From NCBI GenBank assembly GCA_035315345.1, contig DATFYA010000215.1, positions 1 to 64,000 on the forward strand: 64,000 nt of DNA, written 5' to 3'. Positions 49,244 through 58,043 of the stretch are shown piece after piece. Below the pieces are notes generated by a model. That model had not been told where the DNA came from, searched no databases, and saw only the letters and a program-made list of their open reading frames with translations. The position numbers and the translations under genes were made by a program. How positions within the stretch are numbered: position 1 is the first letter of the stretch; every line of letters begins with the position of its first letter. The stretch is from Candidatus Methylomirabilota bacterium (GTDB lineage Bacteria > Methylomirabilota > Methylomirabilia > Rokubacteriales > CSP1-6).

Positions 49244-49933
49244 ATGTCGACCCCGGGTCACCGTCGACGCCGCGGCTTCCTTCCCCACCGCATCGTGTGG
49301 TCGCGGCCTCGCCTGTTCGCCTCGCTCGCGCTGGGGCTGGCGTGCCTCATCGTCTTCGCGGCGGCGACGGACTGGCGGCCGGCCACCCGGCTGCTCGTGG
49401 GCTGGGACCTCACGGTGACGCTCTACCTGATCCTCGTGCTCGAGATGATGCTCCGCTCGCGCGTGCGCGATATTCGCCAGCGGGCCTCCCGCGAGGACGC
49501 GGGGCAAGGCGTCATCCTCGTGCTGACGGTGGCGGCCGGGCTGGCGAGCCTGGGCGCGATCCTGGCCCAGCTGACCGGGACCGGAGGCGAGCGGAAGCCC
49601 GCGCAGGTGGGCCTCGTCGTCGTGACGATCTTGCTGTCGTGGGCGTTCGTCCACACCATGTTCGCCCTGCACTACGCCCACGAGTTCTACGGCGAGGACG
49701 AGGGGTCGGCGGGAGGGCTGGCGTTCCCGGGCGGCGACGACACGCCCGACTACTGGGACTTCGTCTACTTCGCGTTCGTGGTCGGGATGACCTCGCAGGT
49801 GTCCGACGTGGCGATCACGAGCCGGGAGATCCGCCGGACGGTCACCGCCCACGGCATCGTCTCGTTCGTGTTCAACGTCGCGCTGCTCGCCCTGACGATC
49901 AACATCGCCTCGGGCATGCTGACGACCGGATAA
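49244..49933 (+). CDS. DUF1345-family membrane protein
   Basis: This 229-residue protein has a basic N-terminus (STPGHRRRRGFLPHR) and five or six hydrophobic segments. The family marks are FVHTMFALHYAHEFYGED near residue 135-152 and YWDFVYFAFVVGMTSQVSDV near 170-190, followed by a last helix. Its function is unknown in all members I recall. Its expected location is the inner membrane. It stands alone, convergent to the Ldh-family gene with 17 bases between their stops. Confidence 0.92.
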   Translation: MSTPGHRRRRGFLPHRIVWSRPRLFASLALGLACLIVFAAATDWRPATRLLVGWDLTVTLYLILVLEMMLRSRVRDIRQRASREDAGQGVILVLTVAAGLASLGAILAQLTGTGGERKPAQVGLVVVTILLSWAFVHTMFALHYAHEFYGEDEGSAGGLAFPGGDDTPDYWDFVYFAFVVGMTSQVSDVAITSREIRRTVTAHGIVSFVFNVALLALTINIASGMLTTG

Positions 49934-49950
49934 CCGCGACCCCGGGGCGG

Positions 49951-51030
49951 CTAGTCCCGGACCGGGGCGGCCACCGTCTCGGTCCGGCTCCGCGGCACCC
50001 CGATGGCTTCGCCGGCGGCCAGGAGCGCCTCCCAGGTCGCGCTGTCCAGCGGAATGCCGGTCTGCCCTCGCAGGTCGCGCGAGCGGCGCTCCGGGTCGCC
50101 CGGCACCAGCACCGGGCTCGCGGGATCGGCGGGCGGCGAGCCCTTCACGTAGGTCACGAAGCCGTCGATCTCCCGCCCCATCCAGTCGACCCCGGCCAGG
50201 CGCGCCGGGTCGACCAGGATGCTGAACATGTTGTTGACGATCCCGCCGCGGCGGGCGTTGTCGGGCTGGATGGTGCCGCCGCCCGACATGGCGCCGGCCA
50301 GCAGCTCGGTGAGCACGGCCAGCGCGTAGCCCTTGTGGGCGCCGAAGGGCAGCAGCGATCCGTGCGGCTCCTGGTACATGACCTCGGGGTCCGTAGTGGG
50401 CGCGCCCTTCGAGTCGATGAGATTGCCCTCGGGCACCCGCTTGCCCGCCAGCTTCGCCACCAGCACCTTGCCGAGCGCGACGCCGCTCGTGGCCATGTCG
50501 AGCAGCAGCGGCGGCTGCGTGGCGGTGCCGGGCATGCCGATGCACACCGGATTGGTGGAGAAGCGCGAATCGCTCCCGCGGTACGGGGCCACCAGCCCGC
50601 GATGGTCGGTCACGTTCACGAAGTGCATGGACACGAGGCCGGCCGCGCTCGCCATCTCGCCGTAGGCGCCCACGCGCCCGATGTGGTGCGCGTTGGCCAG
50701 CGTCATCACCGCCACGCCCGTCTCGCGGGCGCGCGCCATGGCCGCAGCCATCGCCTCGCCGGCCACCCGACGCCCGAATCCCCGCTGACCGTCGAACATC
50801 AGGAACGCGCCGTCGTCCTTGATGACCTTGGCGGCGGCATTGGGCACGACCAGGCCGGCCTGCAGGTGACGCACGTAGTGCGGGACCAGGCTCACGCCGT
50901 GGCTGTCGTGGCCGGCCAGGTTGGCGTCCACCAGGTGTCCGGCCACCAGATCGGCCTCGGCGGGCTCGCTCCCGCCGCGGCCGATGATCTCGGCGGTGAT
51001 CCGACGAAGCCGGTCGTGGGCGACGCGCAT
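49951..51030 (-). CDS. Ldh-family oxidoreductase (malate/lactate/ureidoglycolate dehydrogenase type)
   Basis: This protein of 359 residues is the second PF02615 enzyme of the window. The catalytic His segment is LAGHDSHGVSLVPHYVRHLQ near residue 40-58. MTLANAHHIGRVGAYGEMA near 115, STNPVCIGMPG near 160, LLLDMATSGVALGKVLVAK near 178 and PFGAHKGYALAVLTELLAGA near 235 follow. It is closer to the YbiC/ureidoglycolate dehydrogenase branch than the copy at 12379. It appears to be monocistronic; a REP-like hairpin lies 38 bases upstream of its ATG. Confidence 0.92.
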   Translation of the reverse strand: MRVAHDRLRRITAEIIGRGGSEPAEADLVAGHLVDANLAGHDSHGVSLVPHYVRHLQAGLVVPNAAAKVIKDDGAFLMFDGQRGFGRRVAGEAMAAAMARARETGVAVMTLANAHHIGRVGAYGEMASAAGLVSMHFVNVTDHRGLVAPYRGSDSRFSTNPVCIGMPGTATQPPLLLDMATSGVALGKVLVAKLAGKRVPEGNLIDSKGAPTTDPEVMYQEPHGSLLPFGAHKGYALAVLTELLAGAMSGGGTIQPDNARRGGIVNNMFSILVDPARLAGVDWMGREIDGFVTYVKGSPPADPASPVLVPGDPERRSRDLRGQTGIPLDSATWEALLAAGEAIGVPRSRTETVAAPVRD

Positions 51031-51068
51031 ACCCCGCGAGCCTACGCGCCCGCCCCACCAGAATCAAG

Positions 51069-51120
51069 CGGGGTCAGGTCTTGCATTACGACATTTGTCG
51101 TAATGCAAGACCTGACCCCG
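51069..51120. repeat. REP-like dispersed inverted repeat, copy 3, without spacer (52 bp)
   Basis: Perfect 25-base arms (51069-51093 and 51096-51120) are separated by only TT. They start CGGGGTCAGGTCTTGCATTA and match copy 2 (31521-31610) except that the 30-base spacer and the last arm bases are gone. It lies between two minus-strand genes, 3 bases after the stop of the pentapeptide-like gene, where it may act as a terminator. Confidence 0.95.
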
Positions 51121-51123
51121 GAC

Positions 51124-51516
51124 TTAGCGGCGGTCCATGTCGCGGACGTAGATCGTGTCGGCGATCACGGTGTTCGCGGTGATCTCGTCGGCGTAGATGA
51201 TGGACGCCGAGACTTCGGGGGCCTGGATCTTGCCCTCGCTGTCCTTCACCTTCACGCCCTCGGTCTGGTGTACGGCGCCACGGACCTCGTCCGCCTCGAT
51301 CTTGTTGGCGTAGATCGTATTGGCACGCACGGTCCCGGCCTTGATCTCGTCGGCTTGAAGCGTCTGGGTCGCGGGAACGGGCACGGTCGGCGTGACCACG
51401 ACGGTGGTCGTCGCCGGGGCTCCCACCTTGACGTGATCCGCGAGTGCGGCCGCCATCGGAAGGGTGAACGCGACCGATCCCAGCACGACCGCGATGAAGG
51501 TCTTGGGGCTCGACAT
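51124..51516 (-). CDS. exported pentapeptide-like repeat protein
   Basis: This 130-residue protein has a signal peptide (MSSPKTFIAVVLGSVAFTLP... to ALA near 24). The mature part holds two blocks of five-residue repeats of the form A-[DN]-x-[IV]-x: ADEIK-AGTVR-ANTIY-ANKIE near residues 55-75 plus ADEVR, and ASIIY-ADEIT-ANTVI-ADTIY near 106-126. Such spacing suggests a right-handed beta-helix like that of pentapeptide-repeat proteins, but with the hydrophobic residue shifted by one. AAGGAGGA precedes the ATG at 51516. No function is known to me. Confidence 0.82.
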   Translation of the reverse strand: MSSPKTFIAVVLGSVAFTLPMAAALADHVKVGAPATTTVVVTPTVPVPATQTLQADEIKAGTVRANTIYANKIEADEVRGAVHQTEGVKVKDSEGKIQAPEVSASIIYADEITANTVIADTIYVRDMDRR

Positions 51517-51700
51517 GGCTCGAATCCTCCTTCGGCGATGATTTCGCCTGCCGTGAGGATGGAGCACTGGACGTGCCAGACTCTGCATCGAGGCGCAAAG
51601 TCGCCGCTTGCCCGTATCAGCGGGTCTGCGACCGCGGCGGGCGTGGCGTTCTTCCCCGGTAAGGCCTTCCTGCGCGAAATCGCCGACGAACGCCCCGCCG
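51517..51700. other. 184-bp intergenic region
   Basis: This lies between the pentapeptide-like gene and the end of the hydantoinase operon, both on the minus strand. It should hold the promoter of the former and the terminator of the latter. I see no convincing -35/-10 pair and no strong T-tailed hairpin. Confidence 0.4.
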
Positions 51701-53428
51701 CTACGGCCGGCGCGCCCGCAGCCGCGCGGTCTCCTCGGTCAGGATCGCGCCGGTGCCCTCGTCGACGGCGACGCCGTACTCGCGCCGCGCGTACGCGGCG
51801 GTGATCTTCTCCTCCATCACGTCGCGCCGCACGCGCTCCGGGTCGCGCTCGAAGGGATCGCCCCAGCCGCCCGCGCCGGCCAGCTCGTGACGGAACACGT
51901 CGCCGCGCCGCACGGTCAGCGTGCACTTGGCGGGCAGGTCGCGCGGCTCGGCGCCCGGGTTCAGGACGTTGCGCGACGGCGTGCCCGGGCGCCCACCCGC
52001 GAGGCCGTAGGGCACGTGCGCCCGCCGGTCGGTGCGCAGCTGCAGCGTGCCCTCCGCCTCGAGGAAGCGATACTGCCGCTCGAGGGCCAGCCCGCCGCGG
52101 AACTTGCCGGGGCCGCCGGTGTCGGGCAGGTAGCCGTAGCGCTCGATCATCAGCGGATACTCGGACTCGATGATCTCCACCGGGTTGTTGGAGAAGTTCA
52201 CCACCGAGCTGCTGCACGCGTCGACGCCGTCCTTCGTCGGCCGGCCGCCCCACGAGCCGAAGAGGAACTCGAGGAAGACGAAGGGTCGGCGCTCGACGTC
52301 GTAGCCGCCGAAGCTGATGCCGGTGTCGCCGCCCATCTCGCACGCGAACACCCGGTCGGGCGCGATCTGGGCCAACGCCCCGAAGACCGTATTGGCCATG
52401 CGAAAGCCGGTGAGCCCGCGGGCGGCCACCGCGGCCGGCATCACCGGGTTCACCACCGTGCCCGCAGGCGCGATCACCTCGATCGGACGGAAGTAGCCCT
52501 CGTTGTTGGGCGGGGTGCCGCCGACGAGGTGCCGCACGCACGCGTACACCGCTGACTTCGTGAAGGGCAGCGGCGAGTTGATCGCGCCCTTGACCTGGGG
52601 CGCCGAGCCGGTGAAGTCGGCGATGAGCCGGTCGCCCGTCACGGTGACCGTCACCGTGATCGGGATCGGGTCGGGATCGATGCCGTCGTCGTCCATCCAG
52701 TCCGTGAACGTGTAGCGGCCGTCCGGCATCGCGGTGATCGCGTGGCGGGCCAGCCGCTCGGCCTGGTCGAGCAGCGCGGTGGTGCAGGCCGCGAAGCGAT
52801 CGGGCCCGTACTGCTCGGCCAGCTTGAGATAGCCGCGCTCGCCGGTGAGGCAGGCGGCCACCTGGGAGCGCACGTCGCCCAGCACCTGCCGCGGCACGCG
52901 CACGTTGCGGTCGATCAGCTCGAACACCGCGTCCACCGGCTTGCCCGCCGCGTAGAGGCGCAGCGGCGGGATGCGGAGGCCCTCCTGGAAGATCTCGGTG
53001 GCGTCGCAGCCGTTGCCGCCCGCGGTCTTGCCGCCCACGTCGAGCTGGTGCCCGATGCTGGCCGACCAGCCGACCAGGCGGCCCCCGGCCAGGATGGGCT
53101 TGAAGATGTAGAAGTCGGGCAGGTGGGTGCCGCCCTCGTAGGGGTCGTTCAGGATGAACACGTCGCCGGGGGCGAGGCCCGCGCCGAACTTGCGGCGCAC
53201 CTGGGCCATCGCGTCGGGAATGGAGCCCAGGTGGAGGGGCAGGGTCAGGCCCTGGGCGATGAGATGCCCCTCGGCGTCGCAGAGGGCGCAGGACATGTCC
53301 ATCGCGTTCTTGAGGTTGTTGGAGTACGCGGTGCGCACGAGCGCGATGGCCATCTCGTCCACGATCGCGTCCAGGCCGTTCTTGACCAGCTCGAGGAGGA
53401 TCGGGTCGCTCAGATCGCGCGTGGTCAT
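51701..53428 (-). CDS. hydantoinase B/oxoprolinase family protein
   Basis: This 575-residue protein is the HyuB-type subunit of an ATP-dependent amidohydrolase or carboxylase. Family marks are VRTAYSNNLKNAMDMSCALCD near residue 38, LPLHLGSIPDAMAQV near 65, FILNDPYEGGTHLPDFYIFKP near 95, HQLDVGGKTAGGNGCDATEIFQEGLR near 125-150, and SYPL-type and LPDTGGPGKFRGGLALER segments near 440. Its ATG overlaps the HyuA stop as ATGA. N-methylhydantoinase, 5-oxoprolinase, acetone carboxylase and acetophenone carboxylase share this pair; the sequence alone does not tell which. Confidence 0.94.
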   Translation of the reverse strand: MTTRDLSDPILLELVKNGLDAIVDEMAIALVRTAYSNNLKNAMDMSCALCDAEGHLIAQGLTLPLHLGSIPDAMAQVRRKFGAGLAPGDVFILNDPYEGGTHLPDFYIFKPILAGGRLVGWSASIGHQLDVGGKTAGGNGCDATEIFQEGLRIPPLRLYAAGKPVDAVFELIDRNVRVPRQVLGDVRSQVAACLTGERGYLKLAEQYGPDRFAACTTALLDQAERLARHAITAMPDGRYTFTDWMDDDGIDPDPIPITVTVTVTGDRLIADFTGSAPQVKGAINSPLPFTKSAVYACVRHLVGGTPPNNEGYFRPIEVIAPAGTVVNPVMPAAVAARGLTGFRMANTVFGALAQIAPDRVFACEMGGDTGISFGGYDVERRPFVFLEFLFGSWGGRPTKDGVDACSSSVVNFSNNPVEIIESEYPLMIERYGYLPDTGGPGKFRGGLALERQYRFLEAEGTLQLRTDRRAHVPYGLAGGRPGTPSRNVLNPGAEPRDLPAKCTLTVRRGDVFRHELAGAGGWGDPFERDPERVRRDVMEEKITAAYARREYGVAVDEGTGAILTEETARLRARRP

Positions 53429-55503
53429 GCCGGGCCTCCGGTCGCGATGACGATGTTGCCGTGGGGATCGAGGCGCGCGGTGCAGCCCGGCGGCACCAGC
53501 GTGGTGGCGTCGTACTCGTCGACCAGCAGCGGGCCCGGACGCGGGGCCGCGTCGAGCGCGGCGCGCGCGACCACGGGCGTGGCGATCGTGCCGTGGGCCG
53601 GGCCGAAGTAGGCCGCGCGGTCGCCCGGGCGCCCGGCGCGGCCCTCCCCGAGCCGGATCGGGGGGCGGTCGGCCGGCCGCAGCACCCGGGCGGTGAGCCG
53701 CAGGTTGACGATCTGGACGGGATCGCCCTCGGCCTGGTGGCCGTAGGTGCGCTCGTGCTCGCGCCCGAAGTCGACGGCCAGCGTGCGCAGCGCCTCGTCG
53801 GTCCACGCGGGCGGCAGCGGCACGGTCAGCTCGAAGGACTGGCCCTGGTACTTGAGGTCGATCGAGCGGCTGATCTCGACCGCGGCCCGGCTGCCTTCCG
53901 CGCGCAGCAGGGCCTCGGCCTCCTGCTCCATCTCCGCGACCGCCGCGCCGATCTCCGACGGCTTGGTGCCGAACAGCGGGCGGAGGAACGTGCGCACCAG
54001 GTGATGCTCGACCTCGGCCTCGAGCAGCCCCAGCGCGCTGAAGACGCCGGGGGCCGGCGGCACCAGGATCGTGCCGATCTCCAGCGAGCGCGCCATCTCG
54101 GCCGCGAACAGCGGGCCGTTGCCGCCGAAGGCCACCAGGGTGAACTCGCGCGGATCGCGCCCGCGCTCGATGGTGACCGCGCGCACCGCGCGGGCCATGC
54201 CCGCGCAGCCGAGCAGGTAGACCCCGTGCGCCGCGTCCGCCGCGTCGATGCCGAGGCGCGCGGCGACCTGCTCGGCGAGCGCGCGCCGCGCCTTGCCCGC
54301 GTCCAGCCGGAGGCCGCTCGGCAGCCGCTCGGGGTGGAGGTAGCCGAGCGTGACGTTGGCGTCGGTCAGCGTGACCTCGGTCCCGCCCTGGTCGTAGCAG
54401 ACCGGGCCCGGCAGCGCCCCCGCGCTGCGCGGGCCCACGTGCAGCGCGCCCGCGCCGTCGACGGACACGATGCTGCCGCCGCCGGCGCCCACCTCGGCGA
54501 TGTCGATCGCGGGCACCCGCAGGAGAAAGCCGCCGCCCTTGTTGAGCCGGCTGCCCTGCGACATGGTCCCGCCGATCTCGAACTCGCCGGTGCGCTTGAT
54601 CTCGTAGCCCTCGATGATCGAGGCCTTCGCGGTGGTCCCGCCCATGTCGATGCTGAGCGCGTTGGGGGCGCCGATGGCGCGGGCCAGCGCGGCAGTCGCG
54701 ATGACGCCGGCGGCTGGGCCCGACTCGATCACGTGCACCGGGCGCTGCCGTCCGCCCTCGGCGGTCATGACGCCGCCGTTGGACTGCATGATCAGCAGCG
54801 GGGCCCGGGCGTCGAGCGCGCGCAGCTCGCCCTCGAGCGAGGCCAGGTAGCGGCCCATCACCGGCATCACGTAGGCGTTGGTGACCGCGGTGCTGGTGCG
54901 CTCGAACTCGCGCATCTCGGGCAGGATCTCCGAGGAGAGCGTGAGCGCCACGTGCGGGGCGCGCGCCCGGATCATCGCGCCCACCGCGGCCTCGTGGGCC
55001 GGGTTGGCGTAGGCGTGCAGGAAGCACACCGCGATCGACTCCACCCCCTCGGCGAGCAGGCGGTCGATGGCGGCGGCCGCGCCGTCGTGGTCGAGCGGCG
55101 TCACCACCTCGCCGCGGTGGTTCATGCGCTCGCGGATCTCGCGCCGCCACCGGCGCGGCACCAGCGGCGACGGGCGCTCGAAGTCGAGGTCGTAGAGCCG
55201 CGAGAGCCGCAGGCGGCCGATCTCGAGCAGATCGCGGAAGCCCTCGGTGGTGAGCAGGCCCGCGCGCGCCCCGCGGCGCTCGAGGATCGCGTTGGTGGCC
55301 ACCGTGGTGCCGTGGATGATCTCGCCGATGTCGGCGGCCGCGATGCCCGCCTGGTCGGCCAGCTCGCGGAGGCCCGCGATGATGGCCTGGGCGTAGTTCG
55401 TGGTGGTGGAGAGCACCTTGCACGTGCGCGCCACGCCGTCGGGCGCCACCAGGACCAGATCGGTGAAGGTGCCGCCCACGTCGACTCCCAGCCGATAGCT
55501 CAT
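53425..55503 (-). CDS. hydantoinase A/oxoprolinase family protein
   Basis: This 692-residue protein is the ATP-binding HyuA-type subunit of the ASKHA fold. It opens YRLGVDVGGTFTDLVLV, has IIHGTTVATNAILERRGAR near residue 63, the second phosphate loop SIDMGGTTAKASIIEGYE near 285, and VGAGGGSIVSVDGAGALHVGPRSAG near 335. It phosphorylates or activates the substrate for the HyuB partner. Both ends overlap neighbours as ATGA: HyuB downstream, and the LivM-like permease upstream. This places the enzyme in the transport operon itself. Confidence 0.95.
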   Translation of the reverse strand: MSYRLGVDVGGTFTDLVLVAPDGVARTCKVLSTTTNYAQAIIAGLRELADQAGIAAADIGEIIHGTTVATNAILERRGARAGLLTTEGFRDLLEIGRLRLSRLYDLDFERPSPLVPRRWRREIRERMNHRGEVVTPLDHDGAAAAIDRLLAEGVESIAVCFLHAYANPAHEAAVGAMIRARAPHVALTLSSEILPEMREFERTSTAVTNAYVMPVMGRYLASLEGELRALDARAPLLIMQSNGGVMTAEGGRQRPVHVIESGPAAGVIATAALARAIGAPNALSIDMGGTTAKASIIEGYEIKRTGEFEIGGTMSQGSRLNKGGGFLLRVPAIDIAEVGAGGGSIVSVDGAGALHVGPRSAGALPGPVCYDQGGTEVTLTDANVTLGYLHPERLPSGLRLDAGKARRALAEQVAARLGIDAADAAHGVYLLGCAGMARAVRAVTIERGRDPREFTLVAFGGNGPLFAAEMARSLEIGTILVPPAPGVFSALGLLEAEVEHHLVRTFLRPLFGTKPSEIGAAVAEMEQEAEALLRAEGSRAAVEISRSIDLKYQGQSFELTVPLPPAWTDEALRTLAVDFGREHERTYGHQAEGDPVQIVNLRLTARVLRPADRPPIRLGEGRAGRPGDRAAYFGPAHGTIATPVVARAALDAAPRPGPLLVDEYDATTLVPPGCTARLDPHGNIVIATGGPA

Positions 55504-56450
55504 GCCGATCTCCCGAGGCCCGCCAGCCCGCGCGGAACGAAGATGACGAAGACCACGATCACGAAGCCCACCGCGATCAGGTTGTACACGACGCCGACGA
55601 AGCGCAAGCCCTCGTAGAGGCCGTAGAGGAGCAGCGCGCCCAGCACGGGCCCCCAGAGCGTGCCGAGGCCGCCGAACACCGCCATGCCGATGACCAGCGA
55701 CGTCGTGGCCGCGCCGGCCACCACCGGGCTCACCAGCTGCACGTAGTAGGCGTAGAGGCCGCCGGCGAGCCCCGCGAAGCCCGAGCTGAGCGCGAAGGCC
55801 AGCAGCTTGTAGCGCGTGGTGTCGATGCCGAGGGTCTGGGCCAGCACCTCGTCCTCGCGGATGGCCCGGAAGGCCTGGCCCGCGGTGGTCCGCTCGCAGA
55901 CCGCGTACATGATGCCCACGGCGACGGCCACGATCGCGGCCACCAGCAGGTACATGGCCTGGCGGTGGGAGAGCGCGCCGTCGGGCAGGCCCGGGAAGCT
56001 CCGGAAGTCGTGGATGCCGAACGGTCCGCCGGTCAGGGCCAGCCAGTTGGTGGCGACGAGCCGGATGATCTCGGCGAGCCCGAGGGTCACCAGCGCGAGA
56101 TAGTGGCCGCGCAGCCGCAGCGCGGGGAAGCCGGTCAGGAGGCCGACCGCGGCGGCGATCGCGGCGCCCAGCGGCAGGCCGAGCCACGGCGAGACGTCGG
56201 CGTGCTTGGTGGCGGCGGCGGCCGCGTAGGCCCCGAGGGCGAAGAAGCCGGCGTGGCCGAACGAGATCTGCCCGGCGTAGCCGCTGAGCAGATCCCAGCT
56301 GGCCGCGAGCAGCGCCCAGATCGCGGCCTGCGTCGCGATGGTGAGCACGAAGGGGTGCGGCAGCAGCGCGGGCAGCAGGGCCAGGGCGGCGGCCGCCACG
56401 AGGGCCAGGCGCGCGCGGCCGGTCATGGCGCGCGGCGGCTCATCGCGCAT
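55500..56450 (-). CDS. branched-chain amino acid-type ABC permease, LivM-like
   Basis: This 316-residue permease has eight or so helices. It shows ASWDLLSGYAGQISFGHAGFFALGAY near residue 48-72, LRLRGHYLALVTLGLAEIIRL near 112, AIREDEVLAQTLGIDTTRYK near 195 (coupling loop), and VFGGLGTLWGPVLGALLLYG near 258. It overlaps the LivH-like gene by 11 bases and the HyuA gene by 4. GTG/ATG alternatives exist near residue 9 (MTGRARLAL). Confidence 0.94.
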   Translation of the reverse strand: MRDEPPRAMTGRARLALVAAAALALLPALLPHPFVLTIATQAAIWALLAASWDLLSGYAGQISFGHAGFFALGAYAAAAATKHADVSPWLGLPLGAAIAAAVGLLTGFPALRLRGHYLALVTLGLAEIIRLVATNWLALTGGPFGIHDFRSFPGLPDGALSHRQAMYLLVAAIVAVAVGIMYAVCERTTAGQAFRAIREDEVLAQTLGIDTTRYKLLAFALSSGFAGLAGGLYAYYVQLVSPVVAGAATTSLVIGMAVFGGLGTLWGPVLGALLLYGLYEGLRFVGVVYNLIAVGFVIVVFVIFVPRGLAGLGRSA

Positions 56451-57324
56451 CGCCCCGGCCGAAGAGGCCGCGCGGCCGGATCAGGAGCATGACGATCATC
56501 ACCGCGAACGCGATGAGGCTCTGCCACTGCGACGGGATCACCATCACCGAGAGCGACTCCGCCACCGAGACCAGGAAGCTCGCGACCAGCGCCCCCGCCG
56601 GATTGCCCATGCCGCCCAGGATGGTGATGGCGAAGGCCTTGATGGTGAGCGGGAAGCCCACCGCCGGGTAGACGGTGAAGAGCGGGGCCATGAGCGCGCC
56701 GCCCACGCCGGCCAGCGACACGCCGAGGGCCAGGGTCAGCGCGAAGATGCGCGGCAGGTCGATGCCCATCGCCTGGGCCGCGTCGGGATTGAGCGACACC
56801 GCGCGCACCGCCAGCCCCTGGGGATGCCAGCGCAGGAACGCGAAGAGCGCGGTGAGCAGGGCGGCGGCCACGCCCAGCACGAGCAGCCGCTGGTGGCTCA
56901 CCGCGGTGACCCCGAGATCGAGGATGCCGCTCACCTGGGGCGGCACGCGCAGGTAGTCGCCGCCCGCGATCGCGAGCAGGCTCGACTGGAGAAAGGTCGA
57001 GAGGCCGAGCGTGAGCACCAGGTAGAGCGGTCCCGGCGGCCGGCCGCCCAGCCGGCGCTTGAGCGGGGCGATCAGCAGCGGGTAGACCGCGAGGCCGAGC
57101 AGGAACGTGCCGACCGCGGCGCCCAGCACGCCCAGCGCGCCGGGCAGGTGCAGCAGCACGACCGCCGCGAAGGCCAGGTAGCCGCCGATCGCGAAGAACT
57201 CGCCGTGCGCCACGTTGATGACGTCGAGCACGCCGAAGATCAGGCTGAGGCCGACCGCGAACAGCGCGTAGAGGCCGCCCAGCACCAGGCCCTGGATCAG
57301 GAACTCGAGGAGGGACTCGAGCAT
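56440..57324 (-). CDS. branched-chain amino acid-type ABC permease, LivH-like
   Basis: This 294-residue permease opens FLIQGLVLGGLYALFAVGLSLIFGVLDVINVAHGEFF, the LivH hallmark, over residues 8-44. It also shows AVSLNPDAAQAMGIDLPRIF near 190 (coupling loop) and KAFAITILGGMGNPAGALVAS near 240. Its ATG overlaps the LivF-like stop by one base (TGATG). The open frame upstream is the shadow of the ATPase gene. Confidence 0.94.
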   Translation of the reverse strand: MLESLLEFLIQGLVLGGLYALFAVGLSLIFGVLDVINVAHGEFFAIGGYLAFAAVVLLHLPGALGVLGAAVGTFLLGLAVYPLLIAPLKRRLGGRPPGPLYLVLTLGLSTFLQSSLLAIAGGDYLRVPPQVSGILDLGVTAVSHQRLLVLGVAAALLTALFAFLRWHPQGLAVRAVSLNPDAAQAMGIDLPRIFALTLALGVSLAGVGGALMAPLFTVYPAVGFPLTIKAFAITILGGMGNPAGALVASFLVSVAESLSVMVIPSQWQSLIAFAVMIVMLLIRPRGLFGRGDAR

Positions 57325-58043
57325 CAGGCCGGCTCGCCCTCGTCTTCGCCCAGATAGAGCCGGCGGATGCGGTCGGAGCCGCGCAGCTCGGCGGGGGTGC
57401 CGTCGAAGGCGTTGCGCCCGAGATCCAGCACGAACACGCGGTGGGCCACCGCCAGGATCGCCTCGACGTTCTGCTCCACGATCAGCATGGCGAGCCCGTC
57501 CCGGTTCAGCCCCACCAGCGTGGCGTAGATGTCGTCGATGAAGCGCGGGGCCAGCGCGGCCGACGGCTCGTCGAGCAGGAGCAGGCGCGGCTTCACGATC
57601 AGGGCGCGGGCGATGGCGAGCAGCCGTTGCTCGCCCCCCGAGAGCGCGCCGGCCGGCTGGCGCCGGCGCTCCCGGAAGAGGGGGAAGCGCGCGTAGACCT
57701 CCTCGATGGCCCGCCGCTTCGCCGCCCGCGAGATCGTGTAGCCCCCGAGCACGAGGTTGTCGTGCACCGTCATCTCCGCGAAGAGGCCGCCGGCCTGGGC
57801 GAGGTAGCCGACGCCCCGGCGCATGATCTCGTCGGGCCGGCGGCCGCCGATCTCGCGGCCGTCGAGGACCACGCGGCCGGCCCACGGGCGGAGGTAGCCG
57901 AACGCGGTCTTGAGCAGGGTGGACTTGCCCGCCCCGTTGGGGCCGATGATGCCGACGATCGCGCCGTCGGGGACGTCGAGCGACGCGGACTGGAGGATCT
58001 CGAGCTTGCCGTAGCCGCCTCGCACGCCCTCAAGCGCGAGCAT
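57324..58043 (-). CDS. ABC transporter ATP-binding protein, LivF-like
   Basis: This 239-residue ATPase has Walker A GPNGAGKSTLLKTAFG near residue 35, GVGYLAQAGGLFAEMTVHDNLVLG near 78, the signature GALSGGEQRLLAIARALI near 132, Walker B LLLLDEPSAALAP near 152, and IVEQNVEAIL near 188. It overlaps the LivG-like gene by 14 bases. The EGRR segment usual in LivF is replaced by AQAG. Confidence 0.94.
   Translation of the reverse strand: MLALEGVRGGYGKLEILQSASLDVPDGAIVGIIGPNGAGKSTLLKTAFGYLRPWAGRVVLDGREIGGRRPDEIMRRGVGYLAQAGGLFAEMTVHDNLVLGGYTISRAAKRRAIEEVYARFPLFRERRRQPAGALSGGEQRLLAIARALIVKPRLLLLDEPSAALAPRFIDDIYATLVGLNRDGLAMLIVEQNVEAILAVAHRVFVLDLGRNAFDGTPAELRGSDRIRRLYLGEDEGEPA

Noticed and set aside
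51701-55423. Very long open frames antisense to or overlapping real genes (for example about 1240 codons here, 1053 codons at 47906-51067 and 879 codons at 39379-42018 on the minus strand)
   Set aside because: They arise from the very high GC content, where stops are rare in all frames. Outside the part that coincides with a real gene, their translations are Arg/Ala/Gly/His-rich and lack domain motifs.
51701-55503. Acetone carboxylase or acetophenone carboxylase
   Set aside because: The HyuA/HyuB pair is shared with N-methylhydantoinase and 5-oxoprolinase, and the small third subunit of acetone carboxylase is not present.
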